A DNA stretch of 47,432 nucleotides from contig DEQW01000010.1 in assembly GCA_002360635.1 (NCBI GenBank), positions 1 to 47,432 on the forward strand, read 5' to 3'. This DNA comes from Flavobacteriaceae bacterium UBA3356 (GTDB lineage Bacteria > Bacteroidota > Bacteroidia > Flavobacteriales > Flavobacteriaceae). The notes beneath the pieces were generated by a model. It had not been told where the DNA came from, searched no databases, and saw only the letters and a program-made list of their open reading frames with translations. The translations under genes were made by a program, and so were the position numbers. Positions 1 through 7,198 of this stretch are shown here, piece by piece (within the stretch, counting starts at the first letter, position 1; every line of letters starts with the position of its first letter).

Positions 1-80
1 ATTTCAATATATCAATGAACTTTTGTTCTCTTATTTTTCGCCGCTTTAACGTTAAATTAATTTCGTTATTTTAGCGGGTG

Positions 81-110
81 CAAATGTACAACAGTTTTTT
101 AATTCTGCAA
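81..110 (-). promoter_or_regulatory. rRNA-type promoter, copy 1 (nearest the left edge)
   Basis: Read on the minus strand, TTG (108-110) is followed by exactly 19 bp and then TACATTTG (81-88). This is a perfect match to the Bacteroidota vegetative promoter (TTG-N19-TAnnTTTG). The bases after the -7 box are GCACCCGC, an unusually GC-rich start region. No gene lies leftward inside the window. The minus-strand sequence that follows (1-50) ends in AACAAAAGTTCATTGATATATTG written from the right, in two parts AACAAAAGTTCA and TTGATATATTG, which resembles the leader I associate with 16S rRNA operons in this phylum. An rRNA operon beyond the left edge is therefore the likely target (inference). Confidence 0.85.
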
Positions 111-196
111 CACTTTTTTAAAAATTATTTCAAAATATTTTTAGACCGTTGTTTGCTGCTTTTTGATTCAATTTTTATTGCTTCGTTAAGCGGGTG

Positions 197-226
197 CAAA
201 TGTACAACAGTTTTTTAATTCTGCAA
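197..226 (-). promoter_or_regulatory. rRNA-type promoter, copy 2
   Basis: On the minus strand, TTG (224-226), a 19-bp spacer and TACATTTG (197-204) repeat copy 1 exactly, including the GCACCCGC start region. It lies 116 bp upstream of copy 1, inside a 54-bp identical direct repeat, so it looks like a tandem duplication of the promoter. Confidence 0.85.
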
Positions 227-311
227 CACTTTTTTAAAAATTTATTTTTTAGAATTTTAAAGATCGTTGTTTGCTTGTAAAAACGCCTTACGTTGTTTCT
301 GTAAGCGGGTG

Positions 312-341
312 CAAAGATACATTGCTTTTCTACTTCTGCAA
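312..341 (-). promoter_or_regulatory. rRNA-type promoter, copy 3 (farthest upstream)
   Basis: On the minus strand, TTG (339-341), a 19-bp spacer and TATCTTTG (312-319) again fit the consensus. It is followed by the same GCACCCGC start region and lies 115 bp upstream of copy 2. The spacer and flanks have diverged more than between copies 1 and 2, so this is the older member of the array. Confidence 0.82.
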
Positions 342-486
342 ACAAAACATAGCCTTTTTTTAAAGTTTTTTTAACCTGATTAGCTAAGTAGTTGATTTGT
401 TTTATTTTAATTCAAAAAATAATTTCCAGCATCTTAAACCCTTCTTTATACCTTAATATATAGGCAATTTTTCACTGTATTATCCT

Positions 487-598
487 GCGTTAGGGATTGA
501 GTCTTTGTTGAAGCTCTTTTTTAAGCTTGGAAGCTTTAAAAAAGCGACTGACGAAAGCCCGACCTTTTTTTGTTTTTTCTACAAGAAAAGGGAACGCA
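487..598 (+). repeat. dispersed structured intergenic repeat, copy A
   Basis: The element has conserved arms GCGTTAGGGATTGAG (487-501) and CGAAAGCCCGACC (552-564) that enclose a different inner hairpin (about 513-543, a CTTTTTTAAGC arm against GCTTTAAAAAAG). An outer arm at 593-597 (AACGC) can pair with GCGTT at 487-491. The same arms recur at 26459-26520 around another hairpin. I recall GAAAGCCCGACC-containing intergenic elements as common in Flavobacteriaceae, but their function is unknown to me. Apart from this element and the promoters, 342-740 holds nothing I can identify. Confidence 0.7.
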
Positions 599-740
599 AA
601 CATAAAAGATAAAAGAAAACCGTGTTAGCAGGCATTAAACTCTAGAGAAGTACAACTTGCTATACACCTACTCATTTAATATTATTATAAAATAATAATT
701 ACGGAACGTTTATTTTCAAACAAAAGTAACCGCTTGTATA

Positions 741-771
741 TTGTGAGACTTTTAAAACAGTAGTATCTTTG
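741..771 (+). promoter_or_regulatory. thrS promoter
   Basis: TTG (741-743), a 20-bp spacer and TATCTTTG (764-771) match the Bacteroidota promoter. The expected start would give a leader of about 15 nt before the thrS ATG at 791, so this probably drives thrS-infC-rpmI-rplT. Confidence 0.8.
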
Positions 772-790
772 CTGCTTAAATTACGTTACT

Positions 791-2737
791 ATGATACGCA
801 TTACCTTACCGGATGGAAGTGTAAAAGAGTTTGAAGCTGGCATCACTCCTATGGATGTGGCAAAAAGCATAAGTGAAGGACTGGCCAGAAATGTTATTTC
901 GGCTTCCTTTAATAAAGAAACTGTAGAAACCAGCACCCCACTTACTGAAGATGGAAGCCTTGTTCTTTATACGTGGCGCGATGATGAAGGAAAAAAAGCC
1001 TTTTGGCACTCTTCTGCCCACATTCTTGCGCAGGCTCTTGAAGAATTATACCCAGGGGTTAAGTTGACAATCGGACCGGCTATTGAAAACGGTTTTTATT
1101 ATGATGTAGATTTTGGCGAGCATTCGGTTTCGGAAAAAGACCTACCGACCATTGAAAAGAAAATGTTAGAAATTGCCCGTGGAAAATATGAGTTTTCTAT
1201 GCGTGAATCCACAAAAGCAGATGCTTTAGATTTCTATAAGAAACAAAACAACGAATACAAGGTTGAACTAATTGAAAACCTTGAAGACGGCACCATCACT
1301 TTTTGTGACCATGATACGTTTACTGATTTGTGCCGTGGTGGACACATTCCAAATACCGGCATCGTTAAAGCTGTAAAACTAATGAGCATCGCTGGAGCAT
1401 ATTGGCGTGGTGATGAAAACAACACACAGTTAACACGAATTTACGGTGTAACATTTCCGAAGCAAAAAGAACTTAAAGAATATCTTGAGTTATTAGAAGA
1501 GGCGAAAAAGCGAGACCATAGAAAATTAGGGAAAGAACTTGAGCTGTTCACTTTTTCACAAAAAGTGGGACAAGGTTTACCTTTATGGCTTCCTAAAGGA
1601 GCTGCTCTCAGAGAACGCTTAGAGAACTTCCTTAAGAAAGCACAAAAAAAAGCTGGTTATGAAATGGTAGCTACCCCACATATTGGTCAAAAGGAACTAT
1701 ATGAAACTTCTGGTCATTACGCTAAATATGGAGAGGACAGTTTTCAGCCTATAAACACACCTAATGAAGGGGAAGAGTTTTTGCTGAAACCCATGAACTG
1801 TCCACATCATTGTGAAATATACAACAGCAAACCATGGTCATATAAAGATTTGCCAAAACGTTTTGCTGAATTTGGAACCGTATATCGATATGAACAGAGT
1901 GGAGAATTACACGGCCTAACACGTGTTCGTGGTTTTACACAAGATGATGCGCATATATTCTGTACACCCGACCAATTGGACAAAGAATTTATGGACGTAA
2001 TAGACTTGGTACTTTACGTATTTGGATCATTAGGTTTTGCAGACTTTACGGCTCAGGTTTCTTTACGTGACCCAGAAAAGCCTGAAAAATACATTGGCAA
2101 CGATGAAAATTGGGAAAAAGCTGAAAATGCAATTCTTAATGCTGCAAAAGAAAAAGGACTGAATTATATAGTTGAAACAGGCGAAGCGGCTTTTTATGGT
2201 CCTAAGCTTGATTTTATGGTAAAAGATGCGTTAGGAAGAAGCTGGCAATTAGGAACCATTCAGGTGGATTACACCTTGCCTGAGCGCTTTGATTTAACCT
2301 ATAAAGGCAGTGATAACGAGCTACACCGCCCTATCATGATTCACAGAGCACCCTTTGGTAGTTTAGAACGATTTGTGGCTATATTGTTAGAGCACACAGG
2401 AGGTAACTTCCCTTTATGGCTTATGCCAGAGCAAGTTGCTATCTTATCATTGAGCGAAAAATATGAAAAATACGCTCAAAAAGTTTTAAATTTGCTTGAA
2501 AATAACGAAATTCGCGCCCTTGTTGATAACCGAAGTGAAACCATTGGTAAGAAAATTCGGGAATCTGAGATGAATAAAATACCATATATGCTCATTGTTG
2601 GTGAGCAGGAAGAAAAAGATGGTACAGTTTCTGTAAGAAAACATAGCGACGGAGACATAGGAAATATGACCGTTGAAGAGTTTTCTGAATTAATTAACAA
2701 GGAAATTGAAAATAATATTGTAGATTTTAATGTTTAA
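791..2737 (+). CDS. thrS: threonine--tRNA ligase
   Basis: Charges tRNA-Thr with threonine in the cytoplasm. The 648-residue length is normal for a full bacterial enzyme. Domains in order: an N-terminal TGS domain (about 1-60); an editing domain with HSSAH (73-77) and CRGGH (181-185), the zinc-like hydrolytic site that clears Ser-tRNA-Thr; a class II catalytic core with Cys337, His388 and His518 as the expected zinc ligands, motif 2 around 366-382 and motif 3 starting HRAPFGS; and a C-terminal anticodon-binding domain. It is the first gene of thrS-infC-rpmI-rplT, a classical arrangement. The ATG at 791 follows the promoter at 741-771 directly. Confidence 0.98.
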   Translation: MIRITLPDGSVKEFEAGITPMDVAKSISEGLARNVISASFNKETVETSTPLTEDGSLVLYTWRDDEGKKAFWHSSAHILAQALEELYPGVKLTIGPAIENGFYYDVDFGEHSVSEKDLPTIEKKMLEIARGKYEFSMRESTKADALDFYKKQNNEYKVELIENLEDGTITFCDHDTFTDLCRGGHIPNTGIVKAVKLMSIAGAYWRGDENNTQLTRIYGVTFPKQKELKEYLELLEEAKKRDHRKLGKELELFTFSQKVGQGLPLWLPKGAALRERLENFLKKAQKKAGYEMVATPHIGQKELYETSGHYAKYGEDSFQPINTPNEGEEFLLKPMNCPHHCEIYNSKPWSYKDLPKRFAEFGTVYRYEQSGELHGLTRVRGFTQDDAHIFCTPDQLDKEFMDVIDLVLYVFGSLGFADFTAQVSLRDPEKPEKYIGNDENWEKAENAILNAAKEKGLNYIVETGEAAFYGPKLDFMVKDALGRSWQLGTIQVDYTLPERFDLTYKGSDNELHRPIMIHRAPFGSLERFVAILLEHTGGNFPLWLMPEQVAILSLSEKYEKYAQKVLNLLENNEIRALVDNRSETIGKKIRESEMNKIPYMLIVGEQEEKDGTVSVRKHSDGDIGNMTVEEFSELINKEIENNIVDFNV

Positions 2738-2755
2738 CCATAATAATTTATAGCC

Positions 2756-3310
2756 ATAGCAATACGAAGAAAAAGAAGTAGAGGCCGAAGGGTCATAAAA
2801 GAAGATCAACACCGAATCAATAAAAAGATTCGCGCAGACGAAGTACGTCTTGTAGGTGACAATGTAGAAATGGATATTTATCCAACCAGCAAAGCATTGG
2901 AAATCGCACAAGAGATGGGACTGGATTTAGTAGAAATATCTCCTAACGCCAAGCCACCTGTTTGTAAAGTGATGGACTACAAGAAATTTGTCTACGAGCA
3001 AAAAAAGAGAGAAAAAGCTTTAAAAGCAAAAGCTTCAAAAGTAGTTGTAAAAGAGATTCGTTTCGGTCCAAATACCGACGATCACGATTACGAATTTAAG
3101 AAGAACCATGCTGAAAAGTTTTTAAAGGATGGAGCTAAGTTAAAGGCTTATGTCTTTTTTAAAGGTCGATCCATTATATATAAAGATAAAGGAGAAATAT
3201 TATTATTACGTCTTGCCCAAGATTTGGAAGAAGTTGGTAAAGTTGAACAAATGCCAAAGCTAGAGGGAAAACGAATGATAATGTTTATTGCTCCAACCAA
3301 GAAAAAATAA
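2756..3310 (+). CDS. infC: translation initiation factor IF-3, non-AUG start
   Basis: Binds the 30S subunit, keeps it apart from 50S and checks the start codon and initiator tRNA. The protein matches IF-3 across both domains: an N domain with DQHRINKKIR and VRLVGDNV, a linker with a KKREKALK run, and a C domain with FFKGRSI and ending in a lysine run. The first in-frame ATG (2870) would remove most of the N domain. The open frame runs back to a stop at 2744, and the expected N-terminus (Met)-A-I-R-R-K-R is encoded from ATA at 2756; ATA at 2750 is the alternative. This gives 184 residues, normal for the family. IF-3 genes commonly use rare start codons because IF-3 rejects them, which makes the gene self-limiting. 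It starts 18 nt after thrS. Confidence 0.93.
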   Translation: MAIRRKRSRGRRVIKEDQHRINKKIRADEVRLVGDNVEMDIYPTSKALEIAQEMGLDLVEISPNAKPPVCKVMDYKKFVYEQKKREKALKAKASKVVVKEIRFGPNTDDHDYEFKKNHAEKFLKDGAKLKAYVFFKGRSIIYKDKGEILLLRLAQDLEEVGKVEQMPKLEGKRMIMFIAPTKKK

Positions 3311-3374
3311 CGCTTCAACTTTGCTTAGCAACCAAGATTGGAAAACCAATTATTGTCCCTTAGTGAAAAAGCGT
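3310..3374 (+). ncRNA. structured RNA element between infC and rpmI (candidate leader)
   Basis: Three stems fit a three-way junction. The outer stem pairs ACGCTT (3310-3315) with AAGCGT (3369-3374). The first inner hairpin is TTGC-TTA-GCAA (3321-3331). The second is ATTGG-AAAA-CCAAT (3337-3350). It begins at the last base of the infC stop codon and ends 37 nt before rpmI. In other bacteria L20 represses this operon by binding an mRNA structure, so an autoregulatory site is plausible; the sequence alone does not prove it. Confidence 0.4.
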
Positions 3375-3411
3375 AAAAATAAAGTGAAATAAATAGTTAA
3401 AAGAAGCAGAC

Positions 3412-3609
3412 ATGCCAAAACAAAAGACAAAATCCAGTGCTAAAAAGCGTTTTAAGCTTACCGGTACTGGTAAAATTAAAAGAAAGCACGCGTTTAAAAG
3501 CCACATCTTAACAAAGAAGTCTAAAAAACGTAAGCTGAAATTGACTCACGATGCTTTAGTAGATAAAGCAGATGAGAGCAATGTTAAGCAAATGCTTCGA
3601 ATGAAGTAA
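3412..3609 (+). CDS. rpmI: 50S ribosomal protein bL35
   Basis: Small, very basic component of the large ribosomal subunit. The 65-residue length and the start MPKQKTKSSAKKRFKLTGTG, followed by KIKRKHAFKSH, are diagnostic. It lies between infC and rplT as in most bacteria, 101 nt after infC and 103 nt before rplT. The preceding gap holds a possible structured RNA (3310-3374). Confidence 0.98.
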   Translation: MPKQKTKSSAKKRFKLTGTGKIKRKHAFKSHILTKKSKKRKLKLTHDALVDKADESNVKQMLRMK

Positions 3610-3712
3610 ACCGCTTAACCGGTTAAAACAAATTATTTAAACCCTGGAGTACGGCTACATATAGTAAATAAAGTGTCTAAATGACCGCCTGCTACAAAAA
3701 ACAAGTAAAATT

Positions 3713-4057
3713 ATGCCAAGATCAGTAAATTCAGTTGCTTCAAGAGCCCGTAGAAAAAAGGTAATGAAGCAAGCCAAAGGTTACTTTGGAAGACGTAAAA
3801 ATGTATGGACGATTGCCAAGAATGCTGTTGACAAAGCAATGCAGTATTCGTACCGCGACCGTCGTGCAAAAAAGAGAAATTTTAGATCCTTATGGATCAC
3901 TCGTATTAATGCGGGCGCACGCCAGCATGGGATGTCTTATTCAAAATTTATGGGACAGTTAAAAGCTAATGATATCGAATTGAACCGTAAGGTACTTGCA
4001 GATTTAGCGATGAACCATCCTGATGCTTTCAAAGCAATTGTTGAGAAAGTAAAATAA
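3713..4057 (+). CDS. rplT: 50S ribosomal protein bL20
   Basis: Large-subunit assembly protein that binds 23S rRNA early, and in other bacteria also represses its own operon. The 114-residue length is standard. The family signature is clear: MPRSVNSVASRARRKKVMK at the N-terminus, AKGYFGRRKN, YRDRRAKKRNFRSLWI and RINAGARQHGMSYSKF. It is last in the thrS-infC-rpmI-rplT cluster and is followed by a strong terminator at 4088-4118. Confidence 0.98.
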   Translation: MPRSVNSVASRARRKKVMKQAKGYFGRRKNVWTIAKNAVDKAMQYSYRDRRAKKRNFRSLWITRINAGARQHGMSYSKFMGQLKANDIELNRKVLADLAMNHPDAFKAIVEKVK

Positions 4058-4087
4058 ATTTATAAACTGTATTTATTTCACTATACT

Positions 4088-4118
4088 AAAAGAGCCGCTC
4101 AAATTGAGCGGCTCTTTT
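4088..4118 (+). terminator. bidirectional terminator after rplT
   Basis: A near-perfect stem with AGAGCCGCTCAA against TTGAGCGGCTCT is followed by TTTTT on the plus strand and by TTTT on the minus strand. It ends the rplT operon and the convergent gene that stops at 4139. Confidence 0.93.
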
Positions 4119-4138
4119 TGATTTAAAGTATACTTACT

Positions 4139-5398
4139 TTAAGTTTTCTGTTTCTTCTTTTTAGCAGCTGGAAACAACACATTGTTTAGTATCAAACGGT
4201 ATCCAGGTGAATTAGGATGCAATGCCAATTCAGTTTTAGCGTCCCCTACTCTATGCTGGTAATCTTCTGGATCGTGGCCACCGTAAAAAGTAAAAAAACC
4301 TTTTCCTTTTATGCCGTGAATATACCGAGCTTCTCCATTGGTTTTATTTTCGCCCATCACCAATACATTAGATTTCACCTCATCTCTTTTATAGGAAGTA
4401 GTTTGCCCCATAAATCCTTTTACTAATGAGGTGTGGTTCTGTACCAACATCGTGGGAATAGGGTCCCACTTGGCAGAATAATCCATTAAACTAAAATAAT
4501 CGGTTTCTTTCGGTATTCTTCGCTTTGCGGTCATATCGATTGACGAAAACTCATAGACCATTGGGCTGCGCTCTAACACAAAATCAGTAAAAGCCATGGT
4601 TTTACTGTAATCTATCTTACTTTGATAACCTGGTTCACTGGGGTCACCATCAAACATCGGTTCACAAATATCTACTCCTTCGGCAGAAAGCGCTATATCA
4701 AAACTATCGGTTGCGCTGCACATAGCAAACATAAATCCGCCACCCACAACATAGTCTCTAATTTTTAAAGCAACATCGCGTTTCTCTTCGGATACTTTAT
4801 CATAACCCAACTCAGCAGCTAGTGCTTCTGCTTTTTGTTTTTCTTCAATATACCAAGGTGCGGCACGGTATGCCCTATAAAATTTACCATATTGACCAGT
4901 AAAATCTTCGTGGTGCAAGTGCAGCCAATCGTATAAAATAAGTTGGTCGCTCAATACTTCCTTATCGTAAACAACCTCATAAGGTATTTCGGCATAGGTC
5001 AACACCATTGTCACAGCATCATCCCAAGGTTGATTCCCTTTTGGGGAATATACCGCTATTTTAGGTGCTTTTTCCAATACAACAGCTTCCATGTTTTGTG
5101 AAGGGCTGCTAATTGTGGTTAAAATTTCTTCGGTTTTACTATTAGAAATAACTTCAAATGAAACTCCTCGAATTTGACATTCCTTCCGTATCTCTTCGGA
5201 ATCTGGCATTAAAAAAGACCCGCCCCGGTAGTTAAGTAACCATTTTACTTTTACCTGCCGTTCTAACGTCCAATAGGTAATTCCGTAGGCTTTTAGGTGT
5301 TCTTTTTGTCCTTCAGCGTCCATAGGAATTAATATGTAAGAGGCTGAAGCGTTTAAAGAAAAGAAAAGAATAAATAATAAGGTAATATATTTTGTCAT
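4139..5398 (-). CDS. secreted protein of unknown function ('asparagine synthetase B' in many annotations)
   Basis: The protein has 419 residues with a signal peptide (hydrophobic 4-18, ending ASAS), so it is exported. I recall close relatives across Flavobacteriia labelled asparagine synthetase B, but no Cys1 glutaminase start and no ATP-pyrophosphatase SGGxDS motif is visible, so I do not accept that function. The segment 219-233 (GGGFMFAMCSATDSFD) places a cysteine (Cys227) after a Gly-rich strand, and IHGIKGKGFFTFYGGHDPED near residue 370 resembles the glycine/histidine loops of ThuA-like or class I glutamine amidotransferase-like folds. The C-terminus is lysine-rich. It stands alone, convergent with rplT, and is probably a conserved periplasmic protein. 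Confidence 0.75.
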   Translation of the reverse strand: MTKYITLLFILFFSLNASASYILIPMDAEGQKEHLKAYGITYWTLERQVKVKWLLNYRGGSFLMPDSEEIRKECQIRGVSFEVISNSKTEEILTTISSPSQNMEAVVLEKAPKIAVYSPKGNQPWDDAVTMVLTYAEIPYEVVYDKEVLSDQLILYDWLHLHHEDFTGQYGKFYRAYRAAPWYIEEKQKAEALAAELGYDKVSEEKRDVALKIRDYVVGGGFMFAMCSATDSFDIALSAEGVDICEPMFDGDPSEPGYQSKIDYSKTMAFTDFVLERSPMVYEFSSIDMTAKRRIPKETDYFSLMDYSAKWDPIPTMLVQNHTSLVKGFMGQTTSYKRDEVKSNVLVMGENKTNGEARYIHGIKGKGFFTFYGGHDPEDYQHRVGDAKTELALHPNSPGYRLILNNVLFPAAKKKKQKT

Positions 5399-5478
5399 AA
5401 CGCTAATATAACGACAAAATTCGAGCCAAATTGGATAGATTATAAATTTCTAATTTGAAGGAACTTAATAGTTACCCA

Positions 5479-7032
5479 TTAAAAAGGTACCTCGTTATCA
5501 TCATCCGGTGGCAAATCGCTATTCATAGAACTACCGAAGGCTTCATCTGCAGAAGGCAAACTATCGGTTCTAAATGTATCGTCGTTGGCGGCATCATTCA
5601 TACGGGAATGAATTTCACTAGGAATATCAAATCGTTCCAAATTTTCGAAACGTCCTAAATGACCAACAAAGCGTAAGCGTATTTCATCCAAGCCACCGTT
5701 ACGGTGTTTGGCAACAATAAACTCACCTTGTCCTTGAGTTGGTGTGCGCTCTTCATCATCCCACTCGTCAATTTTGTAATATTCGGGACGGTAAATAAAC
5801 GATACAATATCAGCATCTTGTTCAATCGCTCCAGATTCACGAAGATCTGAAAGTAAAGGACGTTTACTCCCTCCACGGGTTTCTACCGCACGTGATAACT
5901 GTGACAATGCAATTACTGGAACATTAAGTTCTTTTGCCAATGCTTTTAGGTTTCGGGAAATAGTAGAAATTTCCTGTTCACGGTTTCCACCTTTTTGGTT
6001 TCCACCTGCTGTCATTAATTGCAGGTAATCGACCATAATCAGTTTAATACCGTGTTGTGATGACAATCGTCTGGCTTTTGCCCGTAAATCGAAAATGGAA
6101 AGGGATGGTGTATCATCAATAAATAAAGGTGCTTTTTCCAGTCCCTTTACTTTTACATTCAACTGTTCCCATTCGTGTTTTTCCAAGTTTCCGGTACGTA
6201 GTTTCTCGGAACTTAATTGTGTTTCCGAAGAAATTAATCGTGTTATTAACTGTACAGATGACATTTCCAACGAAAAGAAAGCTACTGGAATATTATGATC
6301 TACAGCAATGTTACGCGCCATAGACAAGGTCAAGGCCGTTTTACCCATACCCGGACGAGCCGCAATAATAATTAAATCACTGGGCTGCCAACCAGAAGTC
6401 AATTTATCAATATCTTCAAAACCTGAAGGAACACCAGAAAGACCTTCTCTATTGGCAATTTCTTCAATTTTTTTCTTCGCTTGAATTACTAATTGTTGTG
6501 CTGTTTCTGAAGAACGCTTTATATTTCCTTGTGTAATTTCGTATAATTTGGATTCTGCAGTGTCTAATAAATCAAAAACATCAGTGGTTTCATCGTATGA
6601 ATCTTCAATTATTTCATTTGAAATTTTAATCAAACTACGCTGAATAAATTTCTGAAGAATGATTCGTGCATGAAACTCAATATGTGCCGAAGAAGACACT
6701 TTTTGCGTGAGTTGAACCAAGTAAAACTCCCCTCCTGCTACTTCAAGATTTGCATCTTTCTTTAACTGAGACGAAACAGTTAATAAGTCCACCGGTTCAC
6801 TGTTTTCAAAGAGGGTATGGATGGCATCGAAAATGTGTTTGTGAGCATCTTTGTAAAAGACATCAGCGTGTAGGATATCTATTACTTCATCGACCCCTTT
6901 TTTATCAATCATCATAGCGCCAAGTACAACTTGCTCTAAATCAATAGCTTGTGGAGGTAATTTTCCTTTTTCTAAGGAAATTACCTGAGAAGACTTCGAT
7001 TTATATTTAGTTTGCTGTTGTACTTTTTCCAT
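5479..7032 (-). CDS. dnaB: replicative DNA helicase DnaB
   Basis: Hexameric 5'-3' helicase that unwinds DNA at the fork and recruits primase. The protein has 517 residues: a DnaB N-terminal domain (about 24-130, with PPQAIDLEQVVLGAMM), a helical linker, and a RecA-type motor. Walker A is RPGMGKTAL (226-234), Walker B is in LIMVDYLQLM, and the arginine-rich FIYRPEYY and HRNGG elements are present. No intein interrupts the motor. The tail is acidic (ending DDDNEVPF), as is typical for this phylum. It is monocistronic and separated from accA by a terminator at 7145-7170. Confidence 0.97.
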   Translation of the reverse strand: MEKVQQQTKYKSKSSQVISLEKGKLPPQAIDLEQVVLGAMMIDKKGVDEVIDILHADVFYKDAHKHIFDAIHTLFENSEPVDLLTVSSQLKKDANLEVAGGEFYLVQLTQKVSSSAHIEFHARIILQKFIQRSLIKISNEIIEDSYDETTDVFDLLDTAESKLYEITQGNIKRSSETAQQLVIQAKKKIEEIANREGLSGVPSGFEDIDKLTSGWQPSDLIIIAARPGMGKTALTLSMARNIAVDHNIPVAFFSLEMSSVQLITRLISSETQLSSEKLRTGNLEKHEWEQLNVKVKGLEKAPLFIDDTPSLSIFDLRAKARRLSSQHGIKLIMVDYLQLMTAGGNQKGGNREQEISTISRNLKALAKELNVPVIALSQLSRAVETRGGSKRPLLSDLRESGAIEQDADIVSFIYRPEYYKIDEWDDEERTPTQGQGEFIVAKHRNGGLDEIRLRFVGHLGRFENLERFDIPSEIHSRMNDAANDDTFRTDSLPSADEAFGSSMNSDLPPDDDNEVPF

Positions 7033-7144
7033 AAGGCGAATGTAAAGAAAATGTTAACTGAAACACGTAAATTTAAAGTTTCGATGTTAACCAGTCATCA
7101 ACATTTGAACTGTTGATAACTTAAAATTATTGTTAATAAGGTAC

Positions 7145-7170
7145 AAAAAAAACCGAAGACGAACCTCCGG
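7145..7170 (-). terminator. terminator after accA
   Basis: On the minus strand CCGGAG and CTTCGG form a 6-bp stem (one G-U pair) around GTTCGT, followed directly by a run of eight T. It lies 29 nt beyond the accA stop codon. Confidence 0.8.
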
Positions 7171-7198
7171 AATTTTGAAAGTGTTGTTATAATTGAAG

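Larger units (their letters stand above)
73..242. repeat. tandem direct repeat carrying promoters
   Basis: Positions 73-126 and 189-242 are identical over 54 bp (offset 116). The repeat includes the whole promoter and its start region. Weaker similarity continues into the upstream flanks (a GTTGTTTGCT-like block near 148-158 and 263-273), and a third, diverged unit follows around 305-345. Confidence 0.9.

Noticed and set aside
73..242. possible CRISPR-like direct repeats
   Set aside because: There are only two identical units of 54 bp with a 62-bp spacer, no dyad-type repeat and no cas genes; the repeats contain complete promoters.
4139..5398. asparagine synthetase
   Set aside because: No N-terminal catalytic cysteine and no SGGxDS loop are present, and the protein has a signal peptide.
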